A stretch of DNA of 5,991 bases from JBFEYJ01 sp041563315 (GTDB taxonomy: Bacteria > Pseudomonadota > Gammaproteobacteria > Thiohalomonadales > Thiohalomonadaceae): positions 1 to 5,991 of the forward strand of contig JBFFNE010000122.1 of assembly GCA_041563315.1 (NCBI GenBank). The letters run 5' to 3'. Shown one piece after another: positions 1-5,026 of this stretch. The notes beneath the pieces are model-generated. The model was not told the DNA's origin. It did no database searches and saw only the letters and a program-made list of their open reading frames with translations. The first letter of the stretch is position 1; each line of letters starts with the position of its first letter. Made by a program: the position numbers and the translations under genes.

Positions 1-13
1 CGCTGTCGGTCAT
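1..13 (-). CDS. Start of next N-ATPase operon gene (partial, 4 codons)
   Basis: Only the first four codons (Met-Thr-Asp-Ser) are in the window; the gene continues beyond the left edge. Its ATG (13-11) overlaps the TGA of atpC (12-10) as an ATGA junction, the same kind of junction that joins atpD to atpC. A GGGAG inside the atpC tail lies about 13 bases upstream, which is long for a ribosome binding site, so translational coupling would matter. Known N-ATPase operons run atpD-C-Q-R-B-E-F-A-G, so the expected product is the small AtpI-like membrane protein AtpQ. That identity is inferred from gene order only, because four residues cannot be recognised. Confidence 0.45.
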
Positions 14-426
14 TCATGCAATTTCACTCCCTGCTGGCCAAGCTCCCACATGCGCTTGAACATCGCCTCCTCCATCCGCCGCAGGCTCTCGCGGATATCG
101 TGCAGTTCCTCCTCCTCGGCCAGCAGTTCCTCACCCAAACGCTGCAAGATGCGCTCATAATCGCTGTCGCGCAGATAGTGGCGGCTGGCCAGGGTGAGGG
201 TATTGTCGGCAAAGTAGAGCACCGCACCGGGCAACGCCAGGTATTGCCAGGCCGCCGCATCGCCACAACGGAAACGAGCCAGGCCGAACACCAGCACGGT
301 CATAAACCTCGCATGGCCCCGGAGGAGGCCGAAACTGCCGCTGGCATCTTCGCCGACAAAGGCCTCCACCCCTTCGATAAGCTCGCTGCGGCGGCTATCG
401 AAAAGCTGCAAGGTAAAACCGCTCAT
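10..426 (-). CDS. atpC: N-ATPase F1 epsilon subunit
   Basis: The product is a 138-residue epsilon subunit of the N-type rotary ATPase. Epsilon belongs to the central stalk on the cytoplasmic side and, with gamma, couples the catalytic head to the membrane c-ring. Residues 1-85 match the N-terminal beta-sandwich, including a 'SFGLLRGHARFMTVL' segment (31-45) corresponding to the FGxLPGHA region of ordinary epsilon subunits. Residues 88-131 form a charged, Glu/Arg-rich helical tail ending in MFKRMWEL. The length is normal for the family. The start at 426 is supported by AAGGAG at 435-440 on the minus strand, eight bases upstream; the frame stays open further upstream, but that stretch lies inside atpD. 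The ATG overlaps the atpD stop by 4 bp (ATGA), so translation is probably coupled. Assignment to the N-type rather than ordinary AtpC rests mainly on its atpD neighbour. Confidence 0.88.
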   Translation of the reverse strand: MSGFTLQLFDSRRSELIEGVEAFVGEDASGSFGLLRGHARFMTVLVFGLARFRCGDAAAWQYLALPGAVLYFADNTLTLASRHYLRDSDYERILQRLGEELLAEEEELHDIRESLRRMEEAMFKRMWELGQQGVKLHE

Positions 427-1820
427 GCCTTTTGCTCCTTCATACTCCCGCGCATGTAGCACTGATCCTCCGGCACCGCATCGTAATCGCCGCGCAGAAA
501 GGCCTCGCAATCGTCCAGGGTGTCGGCGAGACTCACCGATAGCCCCGGCAGTCCGGTATGCGCCGCCGTCACCCAGAAGGGCTGGGTGAGATAACGCTGC
601 AGCTTGCGCGCGCGCATCACCGTCAGGCGATCCTTAGGCGAGAGCTCCTCGATGCCGAGCATGGTGATGATGTCCTCCAGTTCGGCGTAGCGGGCCATCG
701 CCTCGCGCACCCCTTCGGCGATGTGGTAGTGGCGTTCGCCGAGGCTGTGACGGTCCATCAACTTGCTGCTGGAACGCAGCGGATCGACCGCCGGGTAGAT
801 CCCCTTGCCCGCCTGGGAGCGGGAGAGGATCACCGTAGTATCGAGGTGATTGAGGATGGCGTTGACCGCCGGGTCGCTCATGTCATCGGCCGGTACATAA
901 ACCGCCTGCACCGAAGTAATGGCGCCCCGGCGGGTGGAGAGAATGCGGTCCTGCAGCTCGGCCACCTCGGTGCGCAACGTCGGTTGGTAGCCCACCGTGG
1001 CAGGCATGCGCCCGAGCAGACTGGAGATTTCGCTGCCGGCCTGCACAAAACGGAAGATGTTGTCCATCACGAACAAGACCTCCTTTTTTGTCGTGTCGCG
1101 CAGGTACTCGGCGTAGGTCAACGCCGACAGGCCGACGCGAAAGCGCACCCCGGGCGACTCGTCCATCTGGCCGAACAGCATCGTGGTCTGCGGCATCACA
1201 CCGGCCTTCTGCATCTCGTGCCACAGCTCATGGCCCTCGCGAATACGCTCCCCCACCCCGGCGAACACCGACACGCCCTTGTGGATCTCGGCAACCGCAT
1301 GCATGAACTCCATCACCAGCACGGTCTTGCCTACCCCCGCGCCACCGAACAGCCCTGTCTTGCCGCCCTTGACGAAAGGACACAACAGGTCGATGACCTT
1401 GATGCCGGTCTCAAGGATGCCGCTGGTGCCGAGGGAGTCCGTTAGGGCCGGGGGCTTGGCATGGATATTACGGTAGTGATCGGCAGGGAGCGGCGCACCG
1501 CCGTCGAGAGGTTCCCCAAAGATATTGATCAGACGACCCAGGCAATTTTTGGTTACCGGCACATGCAGCGGCGCACCGCTGTCGTAGACCGGCATGCCGC
1601 GGCGCAAACCGCTGGTACGGTGCAGTGTGATGGCGCGCACATGGTGCTGATCGATATGCTGGTGCACCTCGAACAGATAGGTTTCGTGATCGACCTCGGC
1701 GGTCAGCGCCTGGCGCATCGGCGGCAACTGGCGGCAGTTGACCACCACCACCGGACCATGCACCTCAGCGATGGTGCCAATCGAACGTTTATGCATCGGC
1801 TTGTGCGCTGTAATCTCCAT
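423..1820 (-). CDS. atpD: N-type (Na+-linked) F1-ATPase beta subunit
   Basis: This is the catalytic beta subunit of a rotary ATPase, which makes or hydrolyses ATP at the alpha/beta interfaces. Numbering from the TTG at 1829, the Walker A loop GGAGVGKT is at 162-169 (Lys168). GERIREG at 193-199 carries the catalytic Glu194. The Walker B strand VLFVMDN has Asp256, followed by LLGRMPATVGYQPTL (271-285). IYPAVDP (344-350) carries the adenine-stacking Tyr345. The length of about 465 residues is normal. Three points favour an N-ATPase over the housekeeping enzyme: atpD comes first in the operon with atpC directly after it, the segment before the P-loop reads DLLCPF, and the DELSEED loop is replaced by IEELSPKD (393-400). 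The N-ATPase family is characterised as Na+-translocating. Ion choice is set by the c subunit, which is outside the window. The start is uncertain: ATG at 1820 is used here, but TTG at 1829 has GGAG four bases upstream. That GGAG is 13 bases from the ATG. Confidence 0.93.
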   Translation of the reverse strand: MEITAHKPMHKRSIGTIAEVHGPVVVVNCRQLPPMRQALTAEVDHETYLFEVHQHIDQHHVRAITLHRTSGLRRGMPVYDSGAPLHVPVTKNCLGRLINIFGEPLDGGAPLPADHYRNIHAKPPALTDSLGTSGILETGIKVIDLLCPFVKGGKTGLFGGAGVGKTVLVMEFMHAVAEIHKGVSVFAGVGERIREGHELWHEMQKAGVMPQTTMLFGQMDESPGVRFRVGLSALTYAEYLRDTTKKEVLFVMDNIFRFVQAGSEISSLLGRMPATVGYQPTLRTEVAELQDRILSTRRGAITSVQAVYVPADDMSDPAVNAILNHLDTTVILSRSQAGKGIYPAVDPLRSSSKLMDRHSLGERHYHIAEGVREAMARYAELEDIITMLGIEELSPKDRLTVMRARKLQRYLTQPFWVTAAHTGLPGLSVSLADTLDDCEAFLRGDYDAVPEDQCYMRGSMKEQKA

Positions 1821-1879
1821 GCCTGCCAATGAACTCCGATTTTGTTTAGCCGGGTGATGCGAGGTGATCCCGTGCCTTC

Positions 1880-1907
1880 ATCATACTGGCAAAGACGCCC
1901 GCGACAA
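1880..1907 (-). promoter_or_regulatory. Candidate sigma-70 promoter of the N-ATPase operon
   Basis: On the minus strand, TTGTCG (1907-1902; 4 of 6 matches to TTGACA) and TATGAT (1885-1880; 5 of 6 matches to TATAAT) are separated by 16 bases. Transcription would start near 1873 and give a leader of about 50 bases before the atpD ATG. It is the best promoter-like pair in the 239-bp gap upstream of atpD. It was found by eye and is untested. Confidence 0.5.
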
Positions 1908-1959
1908 CAGGCTAGCGCTTGACGAGAGTAAATCCGAATCTTCCATAGACAAGTGTATG

Positions 1960-2036
1960 TCATTGCGAGGAACGGAGTAATGCAGCAATCTGTTGGCTGC
2001 GGTAGCAAGAGAAGAGATTGCCGTTCCTTGCGATGA
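1960..2036. repeat. Imperfect palindromic repeat, 77 bp, MITE/REP-like
   Basis: The left arm (1960-1991) begins TCATTGCGAGGAACGG and ends CAATCT. The reverse complement of the right arm (2015-2036) begins TCATCGCAAGGAACGG and ends CAATCT. Aligned over 22 positions, 20 are identical; the left arm carries 10 extra bases (1976-1985). About 23 bases form the loop. The TCATTGCGAGGA opening resembles, from memory, a family of dispersed intergenic palindromes found in many proteobacteria. The element lies between the 3' end of the DUF2007 gene and the atpD promoter, so its hairpin could also help end transcription from the former. No protein is encoded and no clear target duplication flanks it. Confidence 0.6.
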
Positions 2037-2068
2037 TTGATACCGACAATTTGGCAGGCAGAGGACCT

Positions 2069-2386
2069 TTAAAGATTGTGTGGTTTTTCCCCACCACAAC
2101 GCCAGCAGGCACTGAACTGCCCTTCAATACGCTCACCGCAGGCAGGACAAAGCCAGTCCGGCTGAGTGTCCGCAGAGCTATGAAGAAATTCGTCCAGCAG
2201 GGTTTGTGCGGCAGCATAGTCTCGCTCATTCACCCACAACTCGGGCCAGGCCTCGGTCGGCGGCAGCTCGCCGGCGCCACCCCCCAGGTACTCATTTTTC
2301 ATCCGTACCTCGATATCTACCGCCTCCAGCAGATTGCGAATGTGGCTAGCCAGCAAGGTATTGGGTGAGCTGTAGAGCAGTTTCAC
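2069..2386 (-). CDS. DUF2007-type putative signal-transducing protein with C-terminal zinc ribbon
   Basis: The product is a small soluble protein of 105 residues if it starts at the GTG used here. The first ~65 residues fit the DUF2007 pattern: VKLLYSSPNTLLASHIRNLL at 1-20, then a short acidic strand, NEYLGGGAGELPPTEAWPEL (31-50), and an ERDYAAAQTLL helix. The C-terminal end has CPAC (Cys80, Cys83) and CWRC (Cys94, Cys97), a CxxC-x10-CxxC arrangement typical of a small zinc ribbon. DUF2007 is described as a putative signal-transducing domain, but its biochemical role is unknown and none is proposed here. The GTG at 2386 is preferred because AGGAG lies nine bases upstream and because family members begin at this point. 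An ATG at 2446 in the same frame would add 20 residues that do not resemble the domain. The gene appears monocistronic, with repeats on both sides. Confidence 0.8.
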   Translation of the reverse strand: MKLLYSSPNTLLASHIRNLLEAVDIEVRMKNEYLGGGAGELPPTEAWPELWVNERDYAAAQTLLDEFLHSSADTQPDWLCPACGERIEGQFSACWRCGGEKPHNL

Positions 2387-2395
2387 TAGCGTAAA

Positions 2396-2400
2396 CTCCT
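2396..2400 (-). promoter_or_regulatory. Shine-Dalgarno site fixing a GTG start
   Basis: On the minus strand, AGGAG is followed by nine bases and then GTG at 2386-2384. It lies inside the longer reading frame that begins at 2446 and is the main evidence for the shorter DUF2007 protein. Confidence 0.6.
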
Positions 2401-2467
2401 GACCGGATGACCGACTGTCATGAGAACCCAATGTCGCAATTTTCACCTACTTATCATAGCGGGGTTC

Positions 2468-2547
2468 TGTGGGAACAACCGTCCCGGTCGCGAACACCTG
2501 TAACAAGCATGCCTGATTTAATCGCGGCAGGGATGTCCGCTCCCACA
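2468..2547. repeat. Pair of opposed REP-like units
   Basis: On the plus strand, TGTGGGAACAACC starts a unit at 2468-2494 that ends in GGTCGCGAA. On the minus strand, TGTGGGAGCGGAC starts a second unit (2547-2520) that ends in TGCCGCGAT. The two share the TGTGGGA head and a CGCGA tail and agree at roughly two thirds of positions. The minus-strand unit has an internal hairpin, GCGG and CCGC around nine bases; the plus-strand unit keeps only an imperfect CAACC/GGTCG stem. GTGGGAGC...CGCGAT is the well-known form of REP sequences in Pseudomonas and relatives. The opposed arrangement with a 25-bp spacer is BIME-like. It occupies the gap between the nnrS stop and the DUF2007 gene and may stabilise or end the nnrS transcript. 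Confidence 0.55.
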
Positions 2548-2603
2548 CGAATAAAACACCGCCTGGCCAATCGCTGCCGAGACGACAGCTCCTCCATCAC
2601 GGT

Positions 2604-3803
2604 CTATCCCGGCTGGCCATCCACCCTCGGCCGGGTCAGGATCGGAAAGTAAATAATGAAAAACGGCAAAAAGGCGAGCAGCCACAGCCCGCCTGCAACA
2701 TCAATCCACAGCGCGTAGCGTGTCGGGAAAAAGAGCGGCAACACCCCCCGCACCACTGCCGCCATCACCACCAAGGAAAACGCCCAGCCCATCAGCTGAT
2801 GCGCCTGCATCGGTCGGCCGGTATGCCCAATCGCCACGCGCGCCATCATCCCCAAGGTCAGCACCCCAACACCGCCCACGGTCAAAGCATGCAGTGAAAG
2901 CATCGACGGCACCCATCCCGGAATACTTAAGGCTTGCATCAGCAGTCCCACAACCACCCAGCTATAGCCCAAGTACAGCACCCACAGCAAGGAAACCGAC
3001 CAAACCTTTCGGTGATACCAGCCGGCCACCCGGATCCCATTTATCAGCGCCGCGGTCAGGGCCAGTACCATCGCCCCTGTACTTTGCGGGAACAGTGTTT
3101 GAGCCAGTACAAAAGACAGCACCGAGGCGAGCGACAGTTGCTCGACCCACTCCCACTTTTTGATCGTTACCCCCTGCAACCCGCGCTCGATGAAAAACGG
3201 GATCACCCGCCCACCCATCACCACCAGCAGGGTCACCACCATCCCCACTCCCAGCCGGATTCCCGCCTGCAGAGTATCGGTCGCCATGCCCAACAGCTCC
3301 AGATGAAACAGGCCATTGGCTACCGCCAGGGTAAGTACCAGAAAGGCCAAGGGAATGTTGTGTTTCTGCCGACTTCGGAACAACGGAAAGGCCAGTGCAA
3401 CAGCGGCCAGGTGCAGAAACAGCATATCGATAAAGGCAATGACTACCGGGGTGAGACCCGGCACAAACGGCACCAGGCGCCCGAGCACCCACGCTAGGGT
3501 TAACCCGGCTAGCGGCCAATAACGCAGGGTCTGGATGCCGGTCCAGTTCTTTGTCGCGGTGAGCAGAAACCCAACCACCACCGCCGCCGCATACCCAAAC
3601 AGCATCTCATGCCCGTGCCAGGCAATCGCGCCGTAATAATCCGGTGCCGGTAGCAGCCCACGGTACATAAACAGCCAGAGCACCATCAATAGCAGCGCCG
3701 ACAGGCCCGCCATGAAAAAGAAGGGGCGAAAAGCCAAGGCGAAAAAGGTCATACCGTTGTTCAACGGCCCGGAAGATGGAGACTGGATGTCTAGCAGTGC
3801 CAT
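2604..3803 (-). CDS. nnrS: NnrS family haem-copper membrane protein, nitric-oxide stress
   Basis: The product is a 399-residue inner-membrane protein with about 12 hydrophobic segments spread along its length (roughly 22-46, 62-84, 95-115, 118-142, 151-172, 183-204, 222-239, 243-262, 268-290, 300-323, 335-355 and 365-389). Family hallmarks are FRPFFF (25-30), WHGHEMLFGYAAAVVVGFLL (62-81) with His63 and His65, NWTG (86-89), GGRVIPFF (197-204), and LHALTVGGVGVLTLGMMARV (304-323) followed by GHTGR with His327. NnrS of Rhodobacter sphaeroides is reported to bind haem and copper, and the family protects cells against nitric oxide and related iron-nitrosyl stress; the exact chemistry is unsettled. 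The conserved histidines are plausible metal ligands, which is inference. The ATG at 3803 is preceded by AGG about ten bases upstream. The gene stands alone downstream of a perfect FNR-type box. The final residues (about 390-399) are a short hydrophilic tail. Confidence 0.92.
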   Translation of the reverse strand: MALLDIQSPSSGPLNNGMTFFALAFRPFFFMAGLSALLLMVLWLFMYRGLLPAPDYYGAIAWHGHEMLFGYAAAVVVGFLLTATKNWTGIQTLRYWPLAGLTLAWVLGRLVPFVPGLTPVVIAFIDMLFLHLAAVALAFPLFRSRQKHNIPLAFLVLTLAVANGLFHLELLGMATDTLQAGIRLGVGMVVTLLVVMGGRVIPFFIERGLQGVTIKKWEWVEQLSLASVLSFVLAQTLFPQSTGAMVLALTAALINGIRVAGWYHRKVWSVSLLWVLYLGYSWVVVGLLMQALSIPGWVPSMLSLHALTVGGVGVLTLGMMARVAIGHTGRPMQAHQLMGWAFSLVVMAAVVRGVLPLFFPTRYALWIDVAGGLWLLAFLPFFIIYFPILTRPRVDGQPG

Positions 3804-3861
3804 GGTGCGTTACCTGAATGAGGAGTTGAGTAAAGCCTAGCGCTCCTGTCCGGATAAGGGA

Positions 3862-3875
3862 TTGATTTGTATCAA
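3862..3875 (-). promoter_or_regulatory. FNR/Anr/Dnr-type operator upstream of nnrS
   Basis: TTGATTTGTATCAA is a perfect match to TTGAT-N4-ATCAA, the half-site pair bound by FNR-family regulators of anaerobic and nitrogen-oxide respiration. Its centre (3868.5) lies 32 bases from the centre of a weak -10 hexamer TAGGCT (minus strand, 3839-3834; 3 of 6 matches). That is the geometry of a class II site centred near -41.5 and predicts a start near 3827 with a leader of about 24 bases to the nnrS ATG. A poor -10 with no -35 is usual for activator-dependent promoters. FNR, Anr and Dnr share this consensus, so the actual regulator cannot be told from the box. Confidence 0.8.
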
Positions 3876-3986
3876 GGCTGCAAGTTCAATGCACAGGCGC
3901 TATGGGAGCCGACGTGGCCAGCGCGCCATCGTCTCACCGGATATGGGCACCCAAAATAGCGCCGCGGTTCTATCCCTGACTATGTT

Positions 3987-4010
3987 TCGCCTTGATGGTG
4001 ATTGTTAGCC
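3987..4010 (-). other. attC-like half site at the methyltransferase stop codon
   Basis: Read on the minus strand, the segment starts GGCTAACAATC and ends ATCAAGGCGA. The first seven bases match the integron inverse core RYYYAAC at 6 of 7 positions, and the TAA in it is the stop codon of the methyltransferase. The spacing and the TCAAG-CGA tail resemble the left half of attC sites of resistance cassettes (for example CTAACAAT...TCAAGCCGA of aadA, from memory). The other half, ending in GTTRRRY, is not visible in the next ~150 bases toward nnrS, so this is at best a decayed or partial site, and chance resemblance is possible. Confidence 0.25.
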
Positions 4011-4688
4011 AAAGGCTTCCCCGATGAATATGACGGAAGCTGGCTTCTGAGTTCTTGGGTGGAGAGGCTCACGAACCTCACGTAGGTTAAGTCCACAACT
4101 AGCGAACAACCTTATCCAACTTTCAAGGGTTCTAAAATACCATGGTGCGGGATCCGAGAAATCGTCACTGAACCCCGCCCAAGAACCTGCTCGCCACCCA
4201 TCCCGGTACGGGAAGTCGCCGCACGCCACAAGCGGGTGAAGGGTTTGCACGATAAATGCCCCCTGCGACTCCAGCAGAGAAGGGATCGCCTTGAATACTC
4301 CCTCGACCGATTCTTTTCCGAGGAGCGAGAAGTTACAGACAACGACGTCAACCGGGAGCTCGAGTCTTCCAGAAGCCATTTCCTCGTAAGAAATCGCGCG
4401 AAAATCACCGCCCCCGGCACGTTGTGCCGCTTCTATAAGTCCTGGTACGACGTCCACGCCAACCGCATTAATATTCTCAGTGGAAAGTTCACGAACAAGC
4501 CATCCTTCGCCACACCCCATGTCCAGAACGGAGCGTGGCGAACGGCTGAGTATTGCATCGATGATAGCTTGATCGGTAACCTGTTTACGGCTCTCAATCT
4601 GCCCCTCACGCACCGCAACAGTCCATGACCGTGCGTTCTTTTTCCATGACTCGACTATTTTCTCGTCACTGAATAGATGAGTACTCAT
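4005..4688 (-). CDS. Class I SAM-dependent methyltransferase, substrate unknown
   Basis: The product is a 227-residue cytoplasmic protein with a Rossmann-type methyltransferase core. Motif I, SVLDMGCGEGWL (53-64), forms the SAM-binding loop. VGVDVVP (76-82) has the acidic residue (Asp79) expected to hold the ribose hydroxyls. DVVVCNFSLL (114-123) fits strand 4, and GAFIVQTLHPL (143-153) fits strand 5 and the turn after it. The N-terminal helix contains SWKKNARSW (14-22), a pattern also seen in small-molecule methyltransferases of the Methyltransf_11/25 type. The substrate cannot be read from this, and no neighbouring pathway gene gives a clue. The ATG at 4688 follows GGAGG at 4697-4693 (minus strand), four bases upstream, and no other start is plausible. 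The stop TAA sits in a GGCTAAC motif. The gene is more AT-rich than its neighbours, which suggests later acquisition. Confidence 0.82.
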   Translation of the reverse strand: MSTHLFSDEKIVESWKKNARSWTVAVREGQIESRKQVTDQAIIDAILSRSPRSVLDMGCGEGWLVRELSTENINAVGVDVVPGLIEAAQRAGGGDFRAISYEEMASGRLELPVDVVVCNFSLLGKESVEGVFKAIPSLLESQGAFIVQTLHPLVACGDFPYRDGWRAGSWAGFSDDFSDPAPWYFRTLESWIRLFASCGLNLREVREPLHPRTQKPASVIFIGEAFG

Positions 4689-4884
4689 CCGACCTCCGGA
4701 CTCCCAAACGAATCGGCTCAGGTGGCCGCTGCTGCATTACAACAACAGGAGCGATACGACAGCGAATCGGTCTGGAGCCCCATGTTATGTCTTGTTTGCA
4801 CTTTACTATGGAACCGAGGTTTTTTTGTATCGAATGCAATGATTGGAATGAGTCTGCCCAAGACTTGCCCCATACGCCTTAGGG

Positions 4885-4893
4885 GGCTAACAA
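4885..4893 (+). repeat. GGCTAACAA, distal arm of a 9-bp inverted repeat around the methyltransferase
   Basis: GGCTAACAA here is the exact reverse complement of TTGTTAGCC at 4002-4010. The two copies enclose the methyltransferase and 197 bases of its upstream DNA. Read on the minus strand this copy is TTGTTAGCC, near the integron core GTTRRRY (6 of 7 matches). A cassette's first bases should match its own inverse core, as they do here. A 9-bp match within 1 kb can also arise by chance. Confidence 0.3.
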
Positions 4894-4910
4894 AAAGATA
4901 TGGCGTACAA

Positions 4911-4925
4911 GGCCTTGGCAAGGCC
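4911..4925. repeat. Short perfect palindrome (hairpin) in the divergent gap
   Basis: GGCCTTG and CAAGGCC are perfect inverted 7-mers around a single G; a real hairpin would keep five pairs and a five-base loop. ATATG (4898-4902) and CATAT (4931-4935) flank it as an outer pair. No run of T follows within a few bases on either strand, so it is not a standard intrinsic terminator. It may be a regulator site or a degenerate repeat. Confidence 0.35.
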
Positions 4926-4947
4926 CGTTTCATATTGCCTTAAGGAA

Positions 4948-5021
4948 ACTCAGGCTAAGGTCATCCTCAGCAAAACCTGGGTACCTCCTCGTACTGAGTA
5001 CGAATAATAATAGCTGAGGAT
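4948..5021 (+). promoter_or_regulatory. Structured leader of the hydrolase gene, Shine-Dalgarno can be sequestered
   Basis: ATCCTCAGC (4963-4971) is perfectly complementary to GCTGAGGAT (5013-5021), which contains the GAGGA ribosome binding site (5016-5020) of the gene starting at 5027. The 41-base loop holds a small hairpin, CGTAC-TGA-GTACG (4990-5002). A competing helix is possible between ACTCAGG (4948-4954) and CCTGGGT (4976-4982), seven pairs with one G-U. It would place the anti-Shine-Dalgarno strand in its loop. Two alternative folds of this kind suggest control of translation, but the arms could equally be a DNA operator. The pairing is seen in the sequence; the function is inference. 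Confidence 0.45.
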
Positions 5022-5026
5022 TCAAT

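Larger units (their letters stand above)
4689..5026. other. 338-bp non-coding gap between divergent genes
   Basis: This is the divergent space between the methyltransferase (minus) and the hydrolase (plus). It is AT-rich: 24 of 60 bases at 4801-4860 are G or C. It contains a core-like GGCTAACAA at 4885-4893, a tight palindrome at 4911-4925 and the hydrolase leader from about 4948. Two short open frames inside it (4677-4943 plus, 4718-4933 minus) have no recognisable protein features and are not called. No convincing promoter for either gene was found; both starts have good ribosome binding sites. Confidence 0.5.

Noticed and set aside
558..1445. Long plus-strand open frame of 295 codons opposite atpD
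   Set aside because: It lies wholly opposite the clear beta subunit reading frame and is rich in His, Arg and Gln as antisense frames of GC-rich genes are. It is a shadow.
2451..2478. Possible promoter for the DUF2007 gene (TATGAT at 2458-2453, minus strand)
   Set aside because: The -10 is good, but the nearest TTG-type -35 (TTGTTC, 2478-2473) is only 14 bases away and lies inside the REP-like unit. The spacing is too short to call.
2934..3497. Plus-strand open frame of 187 codons opposite nnrS
   Set aside because: It is antisense to a conserved membrane protein and rich in His, Gln and Pro without any motif. It is a shadow.
4812..4827. Intrinsic terminator at AACCGAGGTTTTTTT on the plus strand
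   Set aside because: The stem would be four pairs with a two-base loop, and no plus-strand gene ends upstream of it.
4718..4933. Minus-strand 71-codon open frame upstream of the methyltransferase
   Set aside because: Composition is unlike a protein (a Cys-Cys-Cys-Asn-Ala run near the end), no domain is seen, and it lies in the AT-rich gap.
4677..4943. Plus-strand 88-codon open frame upstream of the hydrolase gene
   Set aside because: It starts inside the methyltransferase on the other strand, has no recognisable domain, and crosses the core-like repeat and the palindrome. It looks like chance open frame.
4885..4960. Complete attC site on the plus strand starting at GGCTAAC
   Set aside because: There is a hairpin (4911-4925) with an outer ATATG/CATAT pair, but no GTTRRRY core follows within a normal attC length.
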